A stretch of 64,000 nt of DNA, from the NCBI GenBank assembly GCA_048266425.1, contig JBLWZN010000008.1, positions 35,660 to 99,659 of the forward strand, written 5' to 3'. A model generated the notes under the pieces. The model worked only from the letters and a program-made list of their open reading frames with translations. It was not told where the DNA came from and made no database searches. The DNA comes from Cerina sp048266425 (GTDB lineage: Bacteria; Bacteroidota; Bacteroidia; Flavobacteriales; Flavobacteriaceae). Positions 9,147-17,522 of this stretch are shown piece by piece. A program made the position numbers and the translations under genes. Within the stretch, counting starts at the first letter, position 1. Every line of letters starts with the position of its first letter.

Positions 9147-9335
9147 CTACAATTTTTTATAATTTTAATTTCCAAACACATGAGCATCACCCATTTCATA
9201 CCAAAAATTTATGGTTGAATAATTTACTAAGGTAAAGAAAAAACCATGCCAGCCCTGTGATATGGGATTAATTTTTTGTTAAACGTAATCTTAAACTTAC
9301 AATAGGTCGCTTACGGCACTAGAATATTAAAAACG

Positions 9336-9343
9336 TATTTTTG
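9336..9343 (+). promoter_or_regulatory. Putative -7 box (TATTTTTG) for surE
   Basis: TATTTTTG fits TAnnTTTG and ends 18 bp before the surE ATG at 9362, which would give a short leader. The expected TTTG -33 element is not clear (TTACG at about 9311). Confidence 0.5.
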
Positions 9344-9361
9344 CATCATAAAGTATAAAAC

Positions 9362-10135
9362 ATGCAAAAACCCTTGATCTTGGTAACCAACGATGATGGC
9401 ATTACCGCCCCGGGACTACGAGCCCTTGTAAGTTATATGAAAGACCTTGGGGACGTGGTCGTGGTGGCTCCGGATAGTCCACAGTCCGGTATGGGCCATG
9501 CGATTACCTTGGACAGCACATTGTATTCCAAAAGAGTAATCATAGACCCGATCAATGGTGCCGATGAGGAGTATAGCTGCAGTGGCACTCCCGCCGATTG
9601 TGTCAAATTGGCATTGCAGGAGATTTTGAAACGAAAGCCTGACATTTGCCTAAGCGGCATCAACCATGGATCCAATTCTTCCATCAATGTTATCTATTCG
9701 GGCACAATGAGTGCCGCCATTGAAGCGGGAATCGAGGGAGTCCCCTCCATTGGTTTTTCGCTGTTGGACTATTCATGGGAGGCCGATTTTGCACCGGCCA
9801 AGGAGCGTATTCAAAAAATTGTTTCGGAAGCACTGCGCAACGGCATTCCAAATGGGGTAGTCTTCAATGTGAATATACCCAAATTAAGTAAAAATGATTT
9901 AAAAGGGATCAAGATCTGCCGACAAGCAAAGGCCAATTGGAAAGAAAAGTTTGATAAGCGCACCAATCCCATGGGAAAGGATTATTATTGGCTAACGGGC
10001 GAGTTTGAACTTTTGGATCATGGCGAGGACACGGACGAATGGGCTTTGGCAAATGGTTATATCTCCGTGGTGCCTACGCAGTTTGACCTTACTGCACACC
10101 ATGTAATCCAAGAGCTGAACACATGGGATCTTTGA
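9362..10135 (+). CDS. surE: 5'/3'-nucleotidase SurE
   Basis: SurE is a metal-dependent nucleoside monophosphate phosphatase associated with stationary-phase survival. The N-terminal ILVTNDDGITAPGLRAL block carries the metal-binding Asp pair, and SGTPADCVKLAL and SGINHGSNSSINVIYSGTMSAA follow as in all SurE proteins. Its 257 residues are normal, and the protein is cytosolic. It heads a same-strand group with a small membrane protein and lpxB, an order I recall from other Flavobacteriaceae. A 14-bp (two heptamers) repeat begins two bases after its stop. Confidence 0.95.
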   Translation: MQKPLILVTNDDGITAPGLRALVSYMKDLGDVVVVAPDSPQSGMGHAITLDSTLYSKRVIIDPINGADEEYSCSGTPADCVKLALQEILKRKPDICLSGINHGSNSSINVIYSGTMSAAIEAGIEGVPSIGFSLLDYSWEADFAPAKERIQKIVSEALRNGIPNGVVFNVNIPKLSKNDLKGIKICRQAKANWKEKFDKRTNPMGKDYYWLTGEFELLDHGEDTDEWALANGYISVVPTQFDLTAHHVIQELNTWDL

Positions 10136-10137
10136 AG

Positions 10138-10165
10138 TACGAAATTGGAAATACGAAATTAGAAA
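10138..10165 (+). repeat. 14-bp (2 x 7) tandem repeat after surE
   Basis: Two units of TACGAAATTRGAAA occupy 10138-10151 and 10152-10165, and a third starts as TACGG. The unit itself is two related heptamers. It begins two bases after the surE TGA. Confidence 0.75.
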
Positions 10166-10217
10166 TACGGAGTTGGAGGTTTAGGGTTGATGGCATGGAT
10201 AGGTTGATGGAAAAACC

Positions 10218-10249
10218 AAACCCATAAACCCATAAACCTATAAACTTAT
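10218..10249 (+). repeat. Octamer tandem repeat (AAACNNAT x4)
   Basis: Four contiguous 8-bp units: AAACCCAT, AAACCCAT, AAACCTAT, AAACTTAT. The array lies between surE and the small membrane protein gene. Related arrays are at 10665, 34990, 45703 and 48865. Confidence 0.8.
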
Positions 10250-10318
10250 TTAAACCAGTCGATATAAACACGTACAGACGCAATGCATTGGGTCTGTACC
10301 TTGAACACGAATAGATAA

Positions 10319-10603
10319 ATGAAACCCAAAAAAGAAATTCTTATTGGCTTTGCCGTTGGCCTAATCGCAAATACTATCGGCACTTTGCTATATATCCTGC
10401 TGTTTTCGGATATGGGAATTGCCGAGACTTTTAAGGCCGCTGTGCTTCAGGGATATGTTGGAAGCCTACTGGCGTTAGGCGCAGTCCTAAATCTCATCGC
10501 ATTTTTCGGATTCCTAAGGATCCGACGGGACGATAGGGCCAAAGGGGTGATGATCGCAACCTTGCTAACCGCTATGCTAATCTTGTATTATAAAATGTTT
10601 TAG
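10319..10603 (+). CDS. Small integral membrane protein of unknown function
   Basis: The product is 94 residues with three predicted membrane helices (about residues 7-26, 43-66 and 78-92) separated by short loops. One loop is basic and charged (RIRRDDRAKG), suggesting a cytosolic side. I recognise no domain. The codon use and plain ATG start look genuine, and the gene sits between surE and lpxB on the same strand. A role in envelope or lipid A biology is only a guess from position. Confidence 0.65.
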   Translation: MKPKKEILIGFAVGLIANTIGTLLYILLFSDMGIAETFKAAVLQGYVGSLLALGAVLNLIAFFGFLRIRRDDRAKGVMIATLLTAMLILYYKMF

Positions 10604-10664
10604 AATGTTTATGGTTGTCCTGTTTAGGGTTTATAGATTCTATAAATCGCAGAACCTACCATTT

Positions 10665-10688
10665 CTAAACTCCTAAACCCGTAAATTT
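10665..10688 (+). repeat. Octamer tandem repeat upstream of lpxB
   Basis: CTAAACTC, CTAAACCC and GTAAATTT are three 8-bp units, phase-shifted relatives of the AAACNNAT octamers. The dispersed element at 10693 follows four bases later, the same order as at 34990-35050. Confidence 0.6.
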
Positions 10689-10692
10689 ATAC

Positions 10693-10724
10693 ACTTTTTT
10701 GAATTTGAACTTGCGCCTGAACTT
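10693..10724 (+). repeat. Dispersed element copy A, directly before lpxB
   Basis: The core is TTTTTTGAATTTGAACTTG followed by a CGCCTGAACTT tail, ending three bases before the lpxB ATG. Copies occur at 43887-43918 (inverted), 59657-59695 and 35023-35050. The copy at 43887 preserves the CGC-TGAA tail as well as the core, so this is more than a shared T-run. Confidence 0.7.
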
Positions 10725-10727
10725 AAA

Positions 10728-11843
10728 ATGAAGTACTACATCATCGCCGGGGAGGCATCGGGGGACCTGCATGGATCTAACCTCATTAAGGCCCTAAAAA
10801 GAAAGGATAAAGAAGCCAACATTCGTTGTTGGGGAGGCGATCTTATGCAACAGGCGGGCGGCACTTTGGTAAAGCACTATAAAGAAATGGCCTTTATGGG
10901 GTTTTTGGAAGTAGTGGGCAATCTCAATACCATCTTTCAAAATATCAAGTTCTGCAAAGAGGATATCACCGCATTCAACCCAGATGTCCTTATCTTTATT
11001 GATTACTCCGGTTTTAACTTGCGGATAGCGCAATGGGCCAAGGAAAATGGAATTAGGACCAATTACTATATTTCACCCCAAATTTGGGCCTCCAGGGAGG
11101 GACGTATCGAAAAAATAAAAAGGGATATCGATGCCATGTACGTCATCCTGCCATTTGAGAAAGAGTTTTATGAAAAAAAACACGGTTTTCCGGTCCAGTT
11201 TGTAGGCCATCCCCTTATTGATGCCATAGCCAACAGGCAACAGGTTGACGATAAATCCTTTAGGGATGGAAACCAATTGGACCCCAACAAACCGATTGTG
11301 GCACTTTTGCCCGGCAGTCGCAAGCAAGAGGTGCAAAAAATGCTGTCCATTATGCTCTCGGTGGCCCCTACATTTCCAGAGTATCAATTTGTGATTGCTG
11401 GCGCACCCAGTCTGGACCAAGATTTTTACGCGCCTTTTCTGACAAACCCACAAGTTGGCTTTGTGGCCAATAGGACCTATGACCTGTTGAGCCTTTCTTA
11501 TGCGGCCCTGGTCACCAGTGGCACGGCCACACTGGAGACCGCCCTTTTCAAAGTGCCCCAAGTGGTCTGTTATAAAGCGAACTGGGTCTCGTACCAAATT
11601 GCAAAACGCATCATTACCCTAAAGTTCATTTCCTTGGTAAACCTGATCATGAACAAAGAAGTGGTGAAGGAATTGATCCAGGACGAACTGAACAAAAAAA
11701 ATCTCACCTCAGAACTCAACAAAATCTTGGAAGGATCCAAGAGAACGGAACAGTTTGAAGCCTATTACGCACTGGAAAAAAAATTGGGAGGCCATGGAGC
11801 TAGTGATAAGACAGCAGAAATGATTTTGGAAAATCTATTGTAG
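10728..11843 (+). CDS. lpxB: Lipid-A-disaccharide synthase
   Basis: It condenses UDP-2,3-diacylglucosamine with lipid X to form the lipid A disaccharide on the inner face of the cytoplasmic membrane. The 371-residue protein shows the N-terminal IIAGEASGDLHGSNLI motif, IDYSGFNLRIA, YYISPQIWASREGR, then GHPLID and LLPGSRKQEV of the nucleotide-sugar domain, and TSGTATLETA near the C-terminus. It has normal length for the GT19 family. It is preceded immediately by a dispersed repeat, so its leader is made mostly of repeat sequence. Confidence 0.96.
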   Translation: MKYYIIAGEASGDLHGSNLIKALKRKDKEANIRCWGGDLMQQAGGTLVKHYKEMAFMGFLEVVGNLNTIFQNIKFCKEDITAFNPDVLIFIDYSGFNLRIAQWAKENGIRTNYYISPQIWASREGRIEKIKRDIDAMYVILPFEKEFYEKKHGFPVQFVGHPLIDAIANRQQVDDKSFRDGNQLDPNKPIVALLPGSRKQEVQKMLSIMLSVAPTFPEYQFVIAGAPSLDQDFYAPFLTNPQVGFVANRTYDLLSLSYAALVTSGTATLETALFKVPQVVCYKANWVSYQIAKRIITLKFISLVNLIMNKEVVKELIQDELNKKNLTSELNKILEGSKRTEQFEAYYALEKKLGGHGASDKTAEMILENLL

Positions 11844-11890
11844 GCCAAAAAGTGGTTTAAATCGAAAAATCATTTTATTTTACAAAATAT

Positions 11891-11912
11891 TATTTAGATA
11901 TTTACCTAAATA
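11891..11912 (+). promoter_or_regulatory. Candidate operator for the SdpR-like repressor
   Basis: TATTTAG at 11891-11897 and CTAAATA at 11906-11912 form a perfect inverted repeat with 7-bp arms and an 8-bp spacer. It ends 12 bp before the ATG of an ArsR-family gene, a typical place for autoregulation. The assignment is inferred from symmetry and position. Confidence 0.55.
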
Positions 11913-11924
11913 ACTAAACAATTA

Positions 11925-12182
11925 ATGAATTTACTTTTTAAAGCCTTGAACGATGAAACTCGGAGGGCCATTATTGAATTGCTAAAAGAAAAGGACCTAA
12001 ACGCTGGAGAAATTGCAGAAAAATTCAATATATCAAAGCCAAGTATTTCCCATCATCTCGATATATTGAAAAGAGCAGATCTAATAACGGGGGAAAAAAA
12101 AGGACAATTTATCGAATATTCGCTAAATACCACAATCTTGGAAGACCTGCTTACATGGATACTAACCTTAAAACGGCAATAA
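11925..12182 (+). CDS. ArsR-family winged-helix repressor (SdpR-like)
   Basis: The 85-residue protein is a minimal ArsR winged helix. It starts LFKALNDETRRAIIELLKEK, followed by the recognition helix region KFNISKPSISHHLDILKRADLI and the wing GEKKGQFIEYSLN. No metal-binding Cys pair is present, which fits the SdpR rather than the ArsR/SmtB metal-sensing branch. It precedes an SdpI-like gene by one base, the same arrangement as the Bacillus sdpRI immunity operon. A palindrome in its leader is a likely autoregulatory operator. Confidence 0.85.
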   Translation: MNLLFKALNDETRRAIIELLKEKDLNAGEIAEKFNISKPSISHHLDILKRADLITGEKKGQFIEYSLNTTILEDLLTWILTLKRQ

Positions 12183-12183
12183 G

Positions 12184-12837
12184 ATGAAACCACTTTTAAA
12201 AAAAGAATGGCCCCTTATTTTAATAATTCTACTACCTTTTATTTATTTAGGTTACCTATGGCCCCATTTACCGGATAAGGTGCCATTGCATTGGAATATT
12301 AACGGAGAAATCGATCGCTATGGCAATAAGGCCGAATTAATAATTATTCCTATTCTTTTGCCACTGCTCATTTATATTGTCTTTTTGGTCATTCCCAAGA
12401 TCGATCCAAAGAATAAACTAAATAAAATGGGGAACAAATTGCAGTCTCTAAAGGCTTTGTTGACGATAATAACGTCCATTATTGCATTGTTTATACTCTA
12501 TTCCGTTAAAATCCAGAACCTACCAAATCCAAATTATTCTATTTTAGGTATTGGAGTCCTCTTTGTAATTCTAGGAAACTATTTTAAAACCATACAACCC
12601 AATTACTTTATTGGTATTAAGACCCCTTGGACCTTGGAGAACGAAACAATTTGGAAAGAAACCCATAGAATGGCGGGGAAATTATGGCTTATTGGTGGAT
12701 TGGTCGTAATATTCACAAGTTTGGTTTTGGATAATAAATCCAATCTCACCCTGTTTTTAATAATTACGGGAATAATCACGGTGATCCCAATAGTGTATTC
12801 TTACCTCCTGTTCAAGAAACTAAAAAATGACAACTAA
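12184..12837 (+). CDS. SdpI/DUF1648-family membrane protein
   Basis: The 217-residue polytopic membrane protein starts with a DUF1648 block (YLWPHLPDKVPLHWNINGEIDRYGNK). An SdpI domain follows, marked by GNYFKTIQPNYFIGIKTPWTLENETIWKETHRMAGKLW. About six membrane helices are seen. In Bacillus, SdpI gives immunity to the toxin SdpC and sequesters SdpR. No SdpC-like toxin gene is next to this pair, so it may be an orphan immunity or stress-sensing module. The pair interrupts the lpxB-NlpC/P60-comEC order I expect in this family. Confidence 0.85.
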   Translation: MKPLLKKEWPLILIILLPFIYLGYLWPHLPDKVPLHWNINGEIDRYGNKAELIIIPILLPLLIYIVFLVIPKIDPKNKLNKMGNKLQSLKALLTIITSIIALFILYSVKIQNLPNPNYSILGIGVLFVILGNYFKTIQPNYFIGIKTPWTLENETIWKETHRMAGKLWLIGGLVVIFTSLVLDNKSNLTLFLIITGIITVIPIVYSYLLFKKLKNDN

Positions 12838-12939
12838 CCCTCCTAATCAACTTATATCAATATCAACTTGAGAGTAAATATGGTGATGAAAAATAATATT
12901 TACTTACTTTTGATTCCCAAGTGAATCAATTCTTTCCCT

Positions 12940-13515
12940 ATGTCGCGCATTTCTTTATACTGTTCCCTTATCTTTCTTATTGTTGGCTGCGGGGCCTCCA
13001 AAAAAAGGGCGAAGGCCGAGGAGCCACGGAAAATAACCGTTGAGGCGTCCAATGACCCAACTAGCGATTCCGAAGAAATTACCCCGGAAGTCGTTGGGGA
13101 GGACCTTGATATTGAAACTTCGGACGCCAAAATTTTAGCGGATAGCATTGTGAACACCGCCCTTACATTTTCCGGGACACGCTATAAATATGGGGGTGTT
13201 ACAAGAAAAGGAATGGACTGTTCCGGCCTTGTGTACGTCGCTTTTGGGGAGCAACATATAAGCCTACCTAGGATTTCATACCAAATTGCCGAGGAAGGCA
13301 GACCCATAAAGCTCAAGAAGGTGACCAAAGGAGATCTATTATTCTTTAGCACGGGGAAAAAAAGTAAGAGAATCAGCCATGTTGGACTTGTGGTAGCCGT
13401 AGATGGGGACGATATTAAATTTATCCATTCCACCACCTCTAGGGGAGTTATTGTTTCTTCCCTTAGGGAAGGTTATTGGAACCATGCCTTTGTAAAAGCC
13501 ACCAGGATTCTTTAG
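12940..13515 (+). CDS. NlpC/P60 (C40) endopeptidase lipoprotein
   Basis: It probably hydrolyses peptide bonds in peptidoglycan stems. A lipoprotein signal (LYCSLIFLIVGCGAS, Cys about 17) is followed by an acidic, low-complexity linker. The C-terminal NlpC/P60 domain has Cys in GMDCSGLVYVAF, His in RISHVGLVV and the third polar residue in KFIHSTT. The 191-residue length fits Spr-like proteins. The stop is one base before the comEC ATG, so these two are translationally close and probably co-transcribed. Confidence 0.9.
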   Translation: MSRISLYCSLIFLIVGCGASKKRAKAEEPRKITVEASNDPTSDSEEITPEVVGEDLDIETSDAKILADSIVNTALTFSGTRYKYGGVTRKGMDCSGLVYVAFGEQHISLPRISYQIAEEGRPIKLKKVTKGDLLFFSTGKKSKRISHVGLVVAVDGDDIKFIHSTTSRGVIVSSLREGYWNHAFVKATRIL

Positions 13516-13516
13516 T

Positions 13517-15535
13517 ATGGGGCTGTTCCGGTTTATGTCGGTAAAGTTGTCCTTGGGCATGATCGTAGGGATCTTGTTGGGTTACCAACTTCATCCATCC
13601 CCTTATATCCCAGTTCTATTGGTCTGTCTAGGTATTTTGATCTTGGGGGTTCTATCCATCTTTAAAAAGCAAACCAGTTTCCCATATTTTGAAATTGTTT
13701 CTGCCCTACTGACCATCTCTGTAGGTATTCTAACCTTTTCATTGTCCCAACCGAAAAACTATTCCGACCATTACTCCCATCTTCCCAAAAACACAAATTC
13801 GGTTTGGCATCTAAAAATTAGGGAAGTGCTGAAACCTACCGCATTTTCCGACAGATATGTTGCCGCTATAAAAGCGATTGACGACAACCAGGCAACCGGA
13901 AAAATCATGGTAAATGTCTCTCCTGGTCGCAATACAAACCCGCTGAAAGTGGACGACGAATTGTTGCTTTTCACACAACCAAGGGCCGTCAAACCACCCT
14001 TGAACCCCCATCAGTTTAATTACCAAAAGTATTTGAAGAAATTGGGGATCACAGACCAGGTAGACCTTACCGCAACCAACAATATCCCATTGATATCCCC
14101 GACCACCACCGTTTATGGATCGGCGGCTCGTCTTCGGGAGAACATAAGTGCCAAACTGCGCGACTCAAACTTTGGGGAGGACCAACTAGGAATCATTCAA
14201 GCTTTGTTGTTGGGACAGAGAAACGACATTCAGGAAGAAACCTATACCGATTACAAAAATGCCGGGGCGGTCCATATTTTGGCGGTGTCCGGGTTGCACA
14301 TTGGGATCATCCTGATGCTGCTTCAGTTCCTATTGACGCCCTTGGAACGTTTGCCCCATGGACGGACCTTTAAATTGGCGCTGATCGTTGTGCTGTTATG
14401 GGGATTTGCATTTGTGGCGGGCTTATCCGCTTCGGTAGTACGTGCGGTAGGTATGTTTTCCTTTGTAGCCTATGCCCTATTTCTTAACCGGCCTACGAGC
14501 ACGTTTAACATCTTGGCCCTTTCCATGTTCTTTATCCTGCTTGTCCACCCAATGTTCCTGTTCCAAGTTGGGTTCCAGATGAGCTATGCCGCTGTGTTCG
14601 CCATTGCCTGGATCTATCCTTTGCTCCAGCGCTTTTGGTTGCCAAAGAACATCTTGTTACAGAGGGCATGGCAATTGACCTCCGTAAGTATAGCGGCACA
14701 GTTGGGTGTACTGCCCATCAGTTTGTTTTACTTCCATCAATTCCCCGGCCTTTTCTTTGTGTCCAATCTCCTTATCGTGCCCTTCTTGGGAATTTTGTTG
14801 GGAATGGGGATTCTGGTTATTTTTTTGGCCCTACTTAATTTTCTACCCCCTTTTTTGGTTGATCTTTACGATTTTATGATCGACAGGATGAATTCCGTCG
14901 TTGGATGGGTAGCGGGACACGAAGCATTTATTTTTAAGGATATTTATTTTGATGCCGTACAGCTTCTACTGGCCTACGCGGCAATCATACTACTGGTGCA
15001 AATGTTGGTCAAGGCCAATTATAGAAGCACTATAGCATTTCTAATGGCAGTCATAGGCTTTCAATTGTGGACCTTCCTTGTGCTATATCAAACCGAACAC
15101 AAAGAAGAATTTTTAGTACTTCATCAAGCCAGGAATAGCGTGTTATTTCATCAATCAGGAAATAGACTCCACATCATCACCACAGATCCAACCCGGACCG
15201 AAAGTATGGCTATTGACTTTAAGGTTGCAGAAAACATTGATAAAATCGCCTATCGGTCCATAAAGAACAGTTATCGTTCCAACAATAAATCAATAATGAT
15301 TATCGACAGCATGGGTATTTACCCAACCGGTGTCCGACCAGATTATCTGTTGCTCATCGAATCCCCGAAACTAAACTTGGACCGACTATTGGATTCCCTC
15401 CGGCCCAAAATGGTAATTACCGATGGCAACAACTACAAAAGTTATATAAAACGTTGGAAAGCCAGTTGTGAAAAAGCGAAAATTCCATTTTATTATACGG
15501 GAGAGGATGGGGCTTTTTCGATAGATTTTAAATAG
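13517..15535 (+). CDS. comEC: ComEC/Rec2-family competence channel protein
   Basis: This is the inner-membrane channel for single-stranded DNA uptake in natural transformation. The 672-residue protein has an N-terminal DUF4131/OB-like part, then the Competence domain with HILAVSGLHIGIILMLLQ and many membrane helices, including LSASVVRAVGMF and the GFQMSYAAVFAIAW segment. The C-terminal part (about residues 530-672) lacks the HxHxDH metal signature of the metallo-beta-lactamase domain found in many Gram-positive ComEC proteins. It directly follows the NlpC/P60 gene. Confidence 0.92.
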   Translation: MGLFRFMSVKLSLGMIVGILLGYQLHPSPYIPVLLVCLGILILGVLSIFKKQTSFPYFEIVSALLTISVGILTFSLSQPKNYSDHYSHLPKNTNSVWHLKIREVLKPTAFSDRYVAAIKAIDDNQATGKIMVNVSPGRNTNPLKVDDELLLFTQPRAVKPPLNPHQFNYQKYLKKLGITDQVDLTATNNIPLISPTTTVYGSAARLRENISAKLRDSNFGEDQLGIIQALLLGQRNDIQEETYTDYKNAGAVHILAVSGLHIGIILMLLQFLLTPLERLPHGRTFKLALIVVLLWGFAFVAGLSASVVRAVGMFSFVAYALFLNRPTSTFNILALSMFFILLVHPMFLFQVGFQMSYAAVFAIAWIYPLLQRFWLPKNILLQRAWQLTSVSIAAQLGVLPISLFYFHQFPGLFFVSNLLIVPFLGILLGMGILVIFLALLNFLPPFLVDLYDFMIDRMNSVVGWVAGHEAFIFKDIYFDAVQLLLAYAAIILLVQMLVKANYRSTIAFLMAVIGFQLWTFLVLYQTEHKEEFLVLHQARNSVLFHQSGNRLHIITTDPTRTESMAIDFKVAENIDKIAYRSIKNSYRSNNKSIMIIDSMGIYPTGVRPDYLLLIESPKLNLDRLLDSLRPKMVITDGNNYKSYIKRWKASCEKAKIPFYYTGEDGAFSIDFK

Positions 15536-15609
15536 ACAAAGGAAGGACCTTAAGATTGGAGTTTCGGGGAAATTGAAGTTTGCTGGTTATTTTTAAGTTT
15601 GATAACTGT

Positions 15610-15647
15610 CCCCTCCTTTTAAAGGAAAGGTACCGAAGGCGGGGTGG
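15610..15647 (+). repeat. Hairpin-type dispersed repeat with CCGAAGGCGG core
   Basis: A short hairpin (TCCTTT/AAAGGA) is followed by GGTACCGAAGGCGGGG. The same layout, CCCC hairpin then CCGAAGGCGG, occurs in frame in the alpha-2-macroglobulin gene at 41824-41860. It lies between convergent comEC and the POT transporter gene. Confidence 0.55.
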
Positions 15648-15689
15648 TTACTCGCTGAACTTAGTTCTTCAAGATAAATTATTATCATG

Positions 15690-17462
15690 TCACCTTATTC
15701 CGTGCATCAATCTTTTTAACAACGGATTCAGAATGATGGATACCAACCCTGCCCCTACGGGTATCAAGGTGAAGATCAGGAAGAAGGTCCCCATGGAATA
15801 CTGTTCCGATATTTTATCGATCATCCCTCCCATGGTGCCCGCTGCCTTCTGACCCACGGCAATGGCCAGGTACCAGACCCCGAACATAAAACCGATCATC
15901 CGCGCCGGGACCAGTTTACTAAGGTAGGATAGGCCCACCGGGGAAAGACACAATTCGCCCATAGTGTGCAGCAGATAGGCCAAAATAAGAAATATCATGC
16001 TTACCGACGCCGTTTTAGCTCCTTGGGGTATCCCTGCCGACCCATAGGACAATACGGCAAAACCAAGTCCCAACAGAATAAGTCCTATTCCGTATTTCAT
16101 TGCGGCACTGGGATTGTACTTACTCTCCCACCATCTCGAGAATATTGGGGCAAGGGTAATAATAAAAAAGGAGTTGAGAATTCCGAACCAAGTAGCATCT
16201 ATCTCGGTCCCCGGTTCCAAATACTTTTCGTACAATCTATAGAGCACCAGCCCCCAAATACCCACAAAAGCAAGAGCTAGCATAATGTTGGACAGCCCTA
16301 TTTTGGAGTAAGTTTTTTTAAACAACAGCCCCAAAACCCAAGTGATAATTATCAAGGGAACGGTGGTCAGCAAGGCGTCCACAATTTTAAAGGTAATTGC
16401 CGCCGGTCCCGTTAGCGCCCTGTGGGTATAATCCCGGGCAAAAATTGTCATGGATCCCAAGGATTGTTCAAAAAAGGAAAAGAAAAATACGGTAAACACC
16501 CCGAATATGGACACGGCAATGATACGATCCCTGACCACTGTAGAATATCTGGCTATCCGCATTACCAACAAAACCAAGAACAGGACCAATCCCCCCAACA
16601 CCACAATGTCCGATCCATTGACTCCCCATAAGGTAAAAGGGGCCAAGCTATGGCCACTTATTTTTTCCAAGGGATCATTAAAAAGATACAACAATCCAGC
16701 TACAGACGAGATAACGATCAAAATATAATCCAAACCCGTAAACGGATTCAATTTTTCGATCTGTGTTTCCAAACCGCTGTCATGGTCCATTTTATGAGGT
16801 TCTCCCGACTTATCGGCCCTTTCTGGCTTACCTCCAATTTTGCCAAAAAGATCTTTTGCCAACCAGAATTGCAACATCCCAAAGAGCATAAAGATCCCGG
16901 CCAGGCCAAAGCCCCAAGACCATCCAAAATTTTCGCCTAGATAACCGCAGAGCATCATTCCGAAAAAAGCACCGGCATTTACCCCCATGTAAAATATGGT
17001 ATACGCCCCGTCCTTTTTGGATTCCTTGCCCTTGTACATCTCCGAGATGATAGAAGTAATATTGGGCTTAAAAAAACCGGTGCCGATTACCAACAAACCC
17101 AATCCTATATACAGGGACCAATGGGTCTCGAACGCCATAGCGGCATGGCCCAAGGTCATAATAATACAACCGATTACCACTGCAATGCGATATCCCGTGA
17201 ATTTGTCCGCTATATACCCGCCCACAATAGGGGTTAGGTACAGCAAAGAGGCATAGGTACCTATAAGTGCCAAGGCATTTTCCCGGGGCCATTCCCATCC
17301 CGGATTATCGCTTATAAGCGGGGCTGTAAGGAAAAGGACCAATAAAATACGCATCCCGTAAAAGGAAAAGCGTTCCCACATTTCGGTAAAGAACAAAACG
17401 AACAAGCCTGCAGGATGTCCCAGTACCTTGTCCTTGAAGAGGTTTTCTATGTCTGTGTTCAT
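15690..17462 (-). CDS. POT-family proton-coupled peptide transporter (590 residues)
   Basis: It is a di/tripeptide:proton symporter in the inner membrane. The N-terminal HPAGLFVLFFTEMWERFSFYGMR carries the conserved ExxER-type motif (EMWERF), with PTR2 signature FTIFYMGVNAGAFFG and TGFFKPNITSII. About 14 membrane helices are predicted. It is larger than its downstream-strand neighbour because of extra helices and a charged loop around residues 230-260. Together with the second POT gene and the DPP-IV peptidase it forms one minus-strand peptide-utilisation group (gap to the next gene 60 bp). Confidence 0.92.
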   Translation of the reverse strand: MNTDIENLFKDKVLGHPAGLFVLFFTEMWERFSFYGMRILLVLFLTAPLISDNPGWEWPRENALALIGTYASLLYLTPIVGGYIADKFTGYRIAVVIGCIIMTLGHAAMAFETHWSLYIGLGLLVIGTGFFKPNITSIISEMYKGKESKKDGAYTIFYMGVNAGAFFGMMLCGYLGENFGWSWGFGLAGIFMLFGMLQFWLAKDLFGKIGGKPERADKSGEPHKMDHDSGLETQIEKLNPFTGLDYILIVISSVAGLLYLFNDPLEKISGHSLAPFTLWGVNGSDIVVLGGLVLFLVLLVMRIARYSTVVRDRIIAVSIFGVFTVFFFSFFEQSLGSMTIFARDYTHRALTGPAAITFKIVDALLTTVPLIIITWVLGLLFKKTYSKIGLSNIMLALAFVGIWGLVLYRLYEKYLEPGTEIDATWFGILNSFFIITLAPIFSRWWESKYNPSAAMKYGIGLILLGLGFAVLSYGSAGIPQGAKTASVSMIFLILAYLLHTMGELCLSPVGLSYLSKLVPARMIGFMFGVWYLAIAVGQKAAGTMGGMIDKISEQYSMGTFFLIFTLIPVGAGLVSIILNPLLKRLMHGIR

Positions 17463-17522
17463 ATTGGGTAAAGTTTAAATGAAAAACCTGACAGTTTTTA
17501 TTTGTCAGGTTTGGGTTAAAAT

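Noticed and set aside
15580..15852. Short + strand frame of 90 codons after comEC
   Set aside because: It runs into the opposite strand of a clear POT transporter gene and has no recognisable product.
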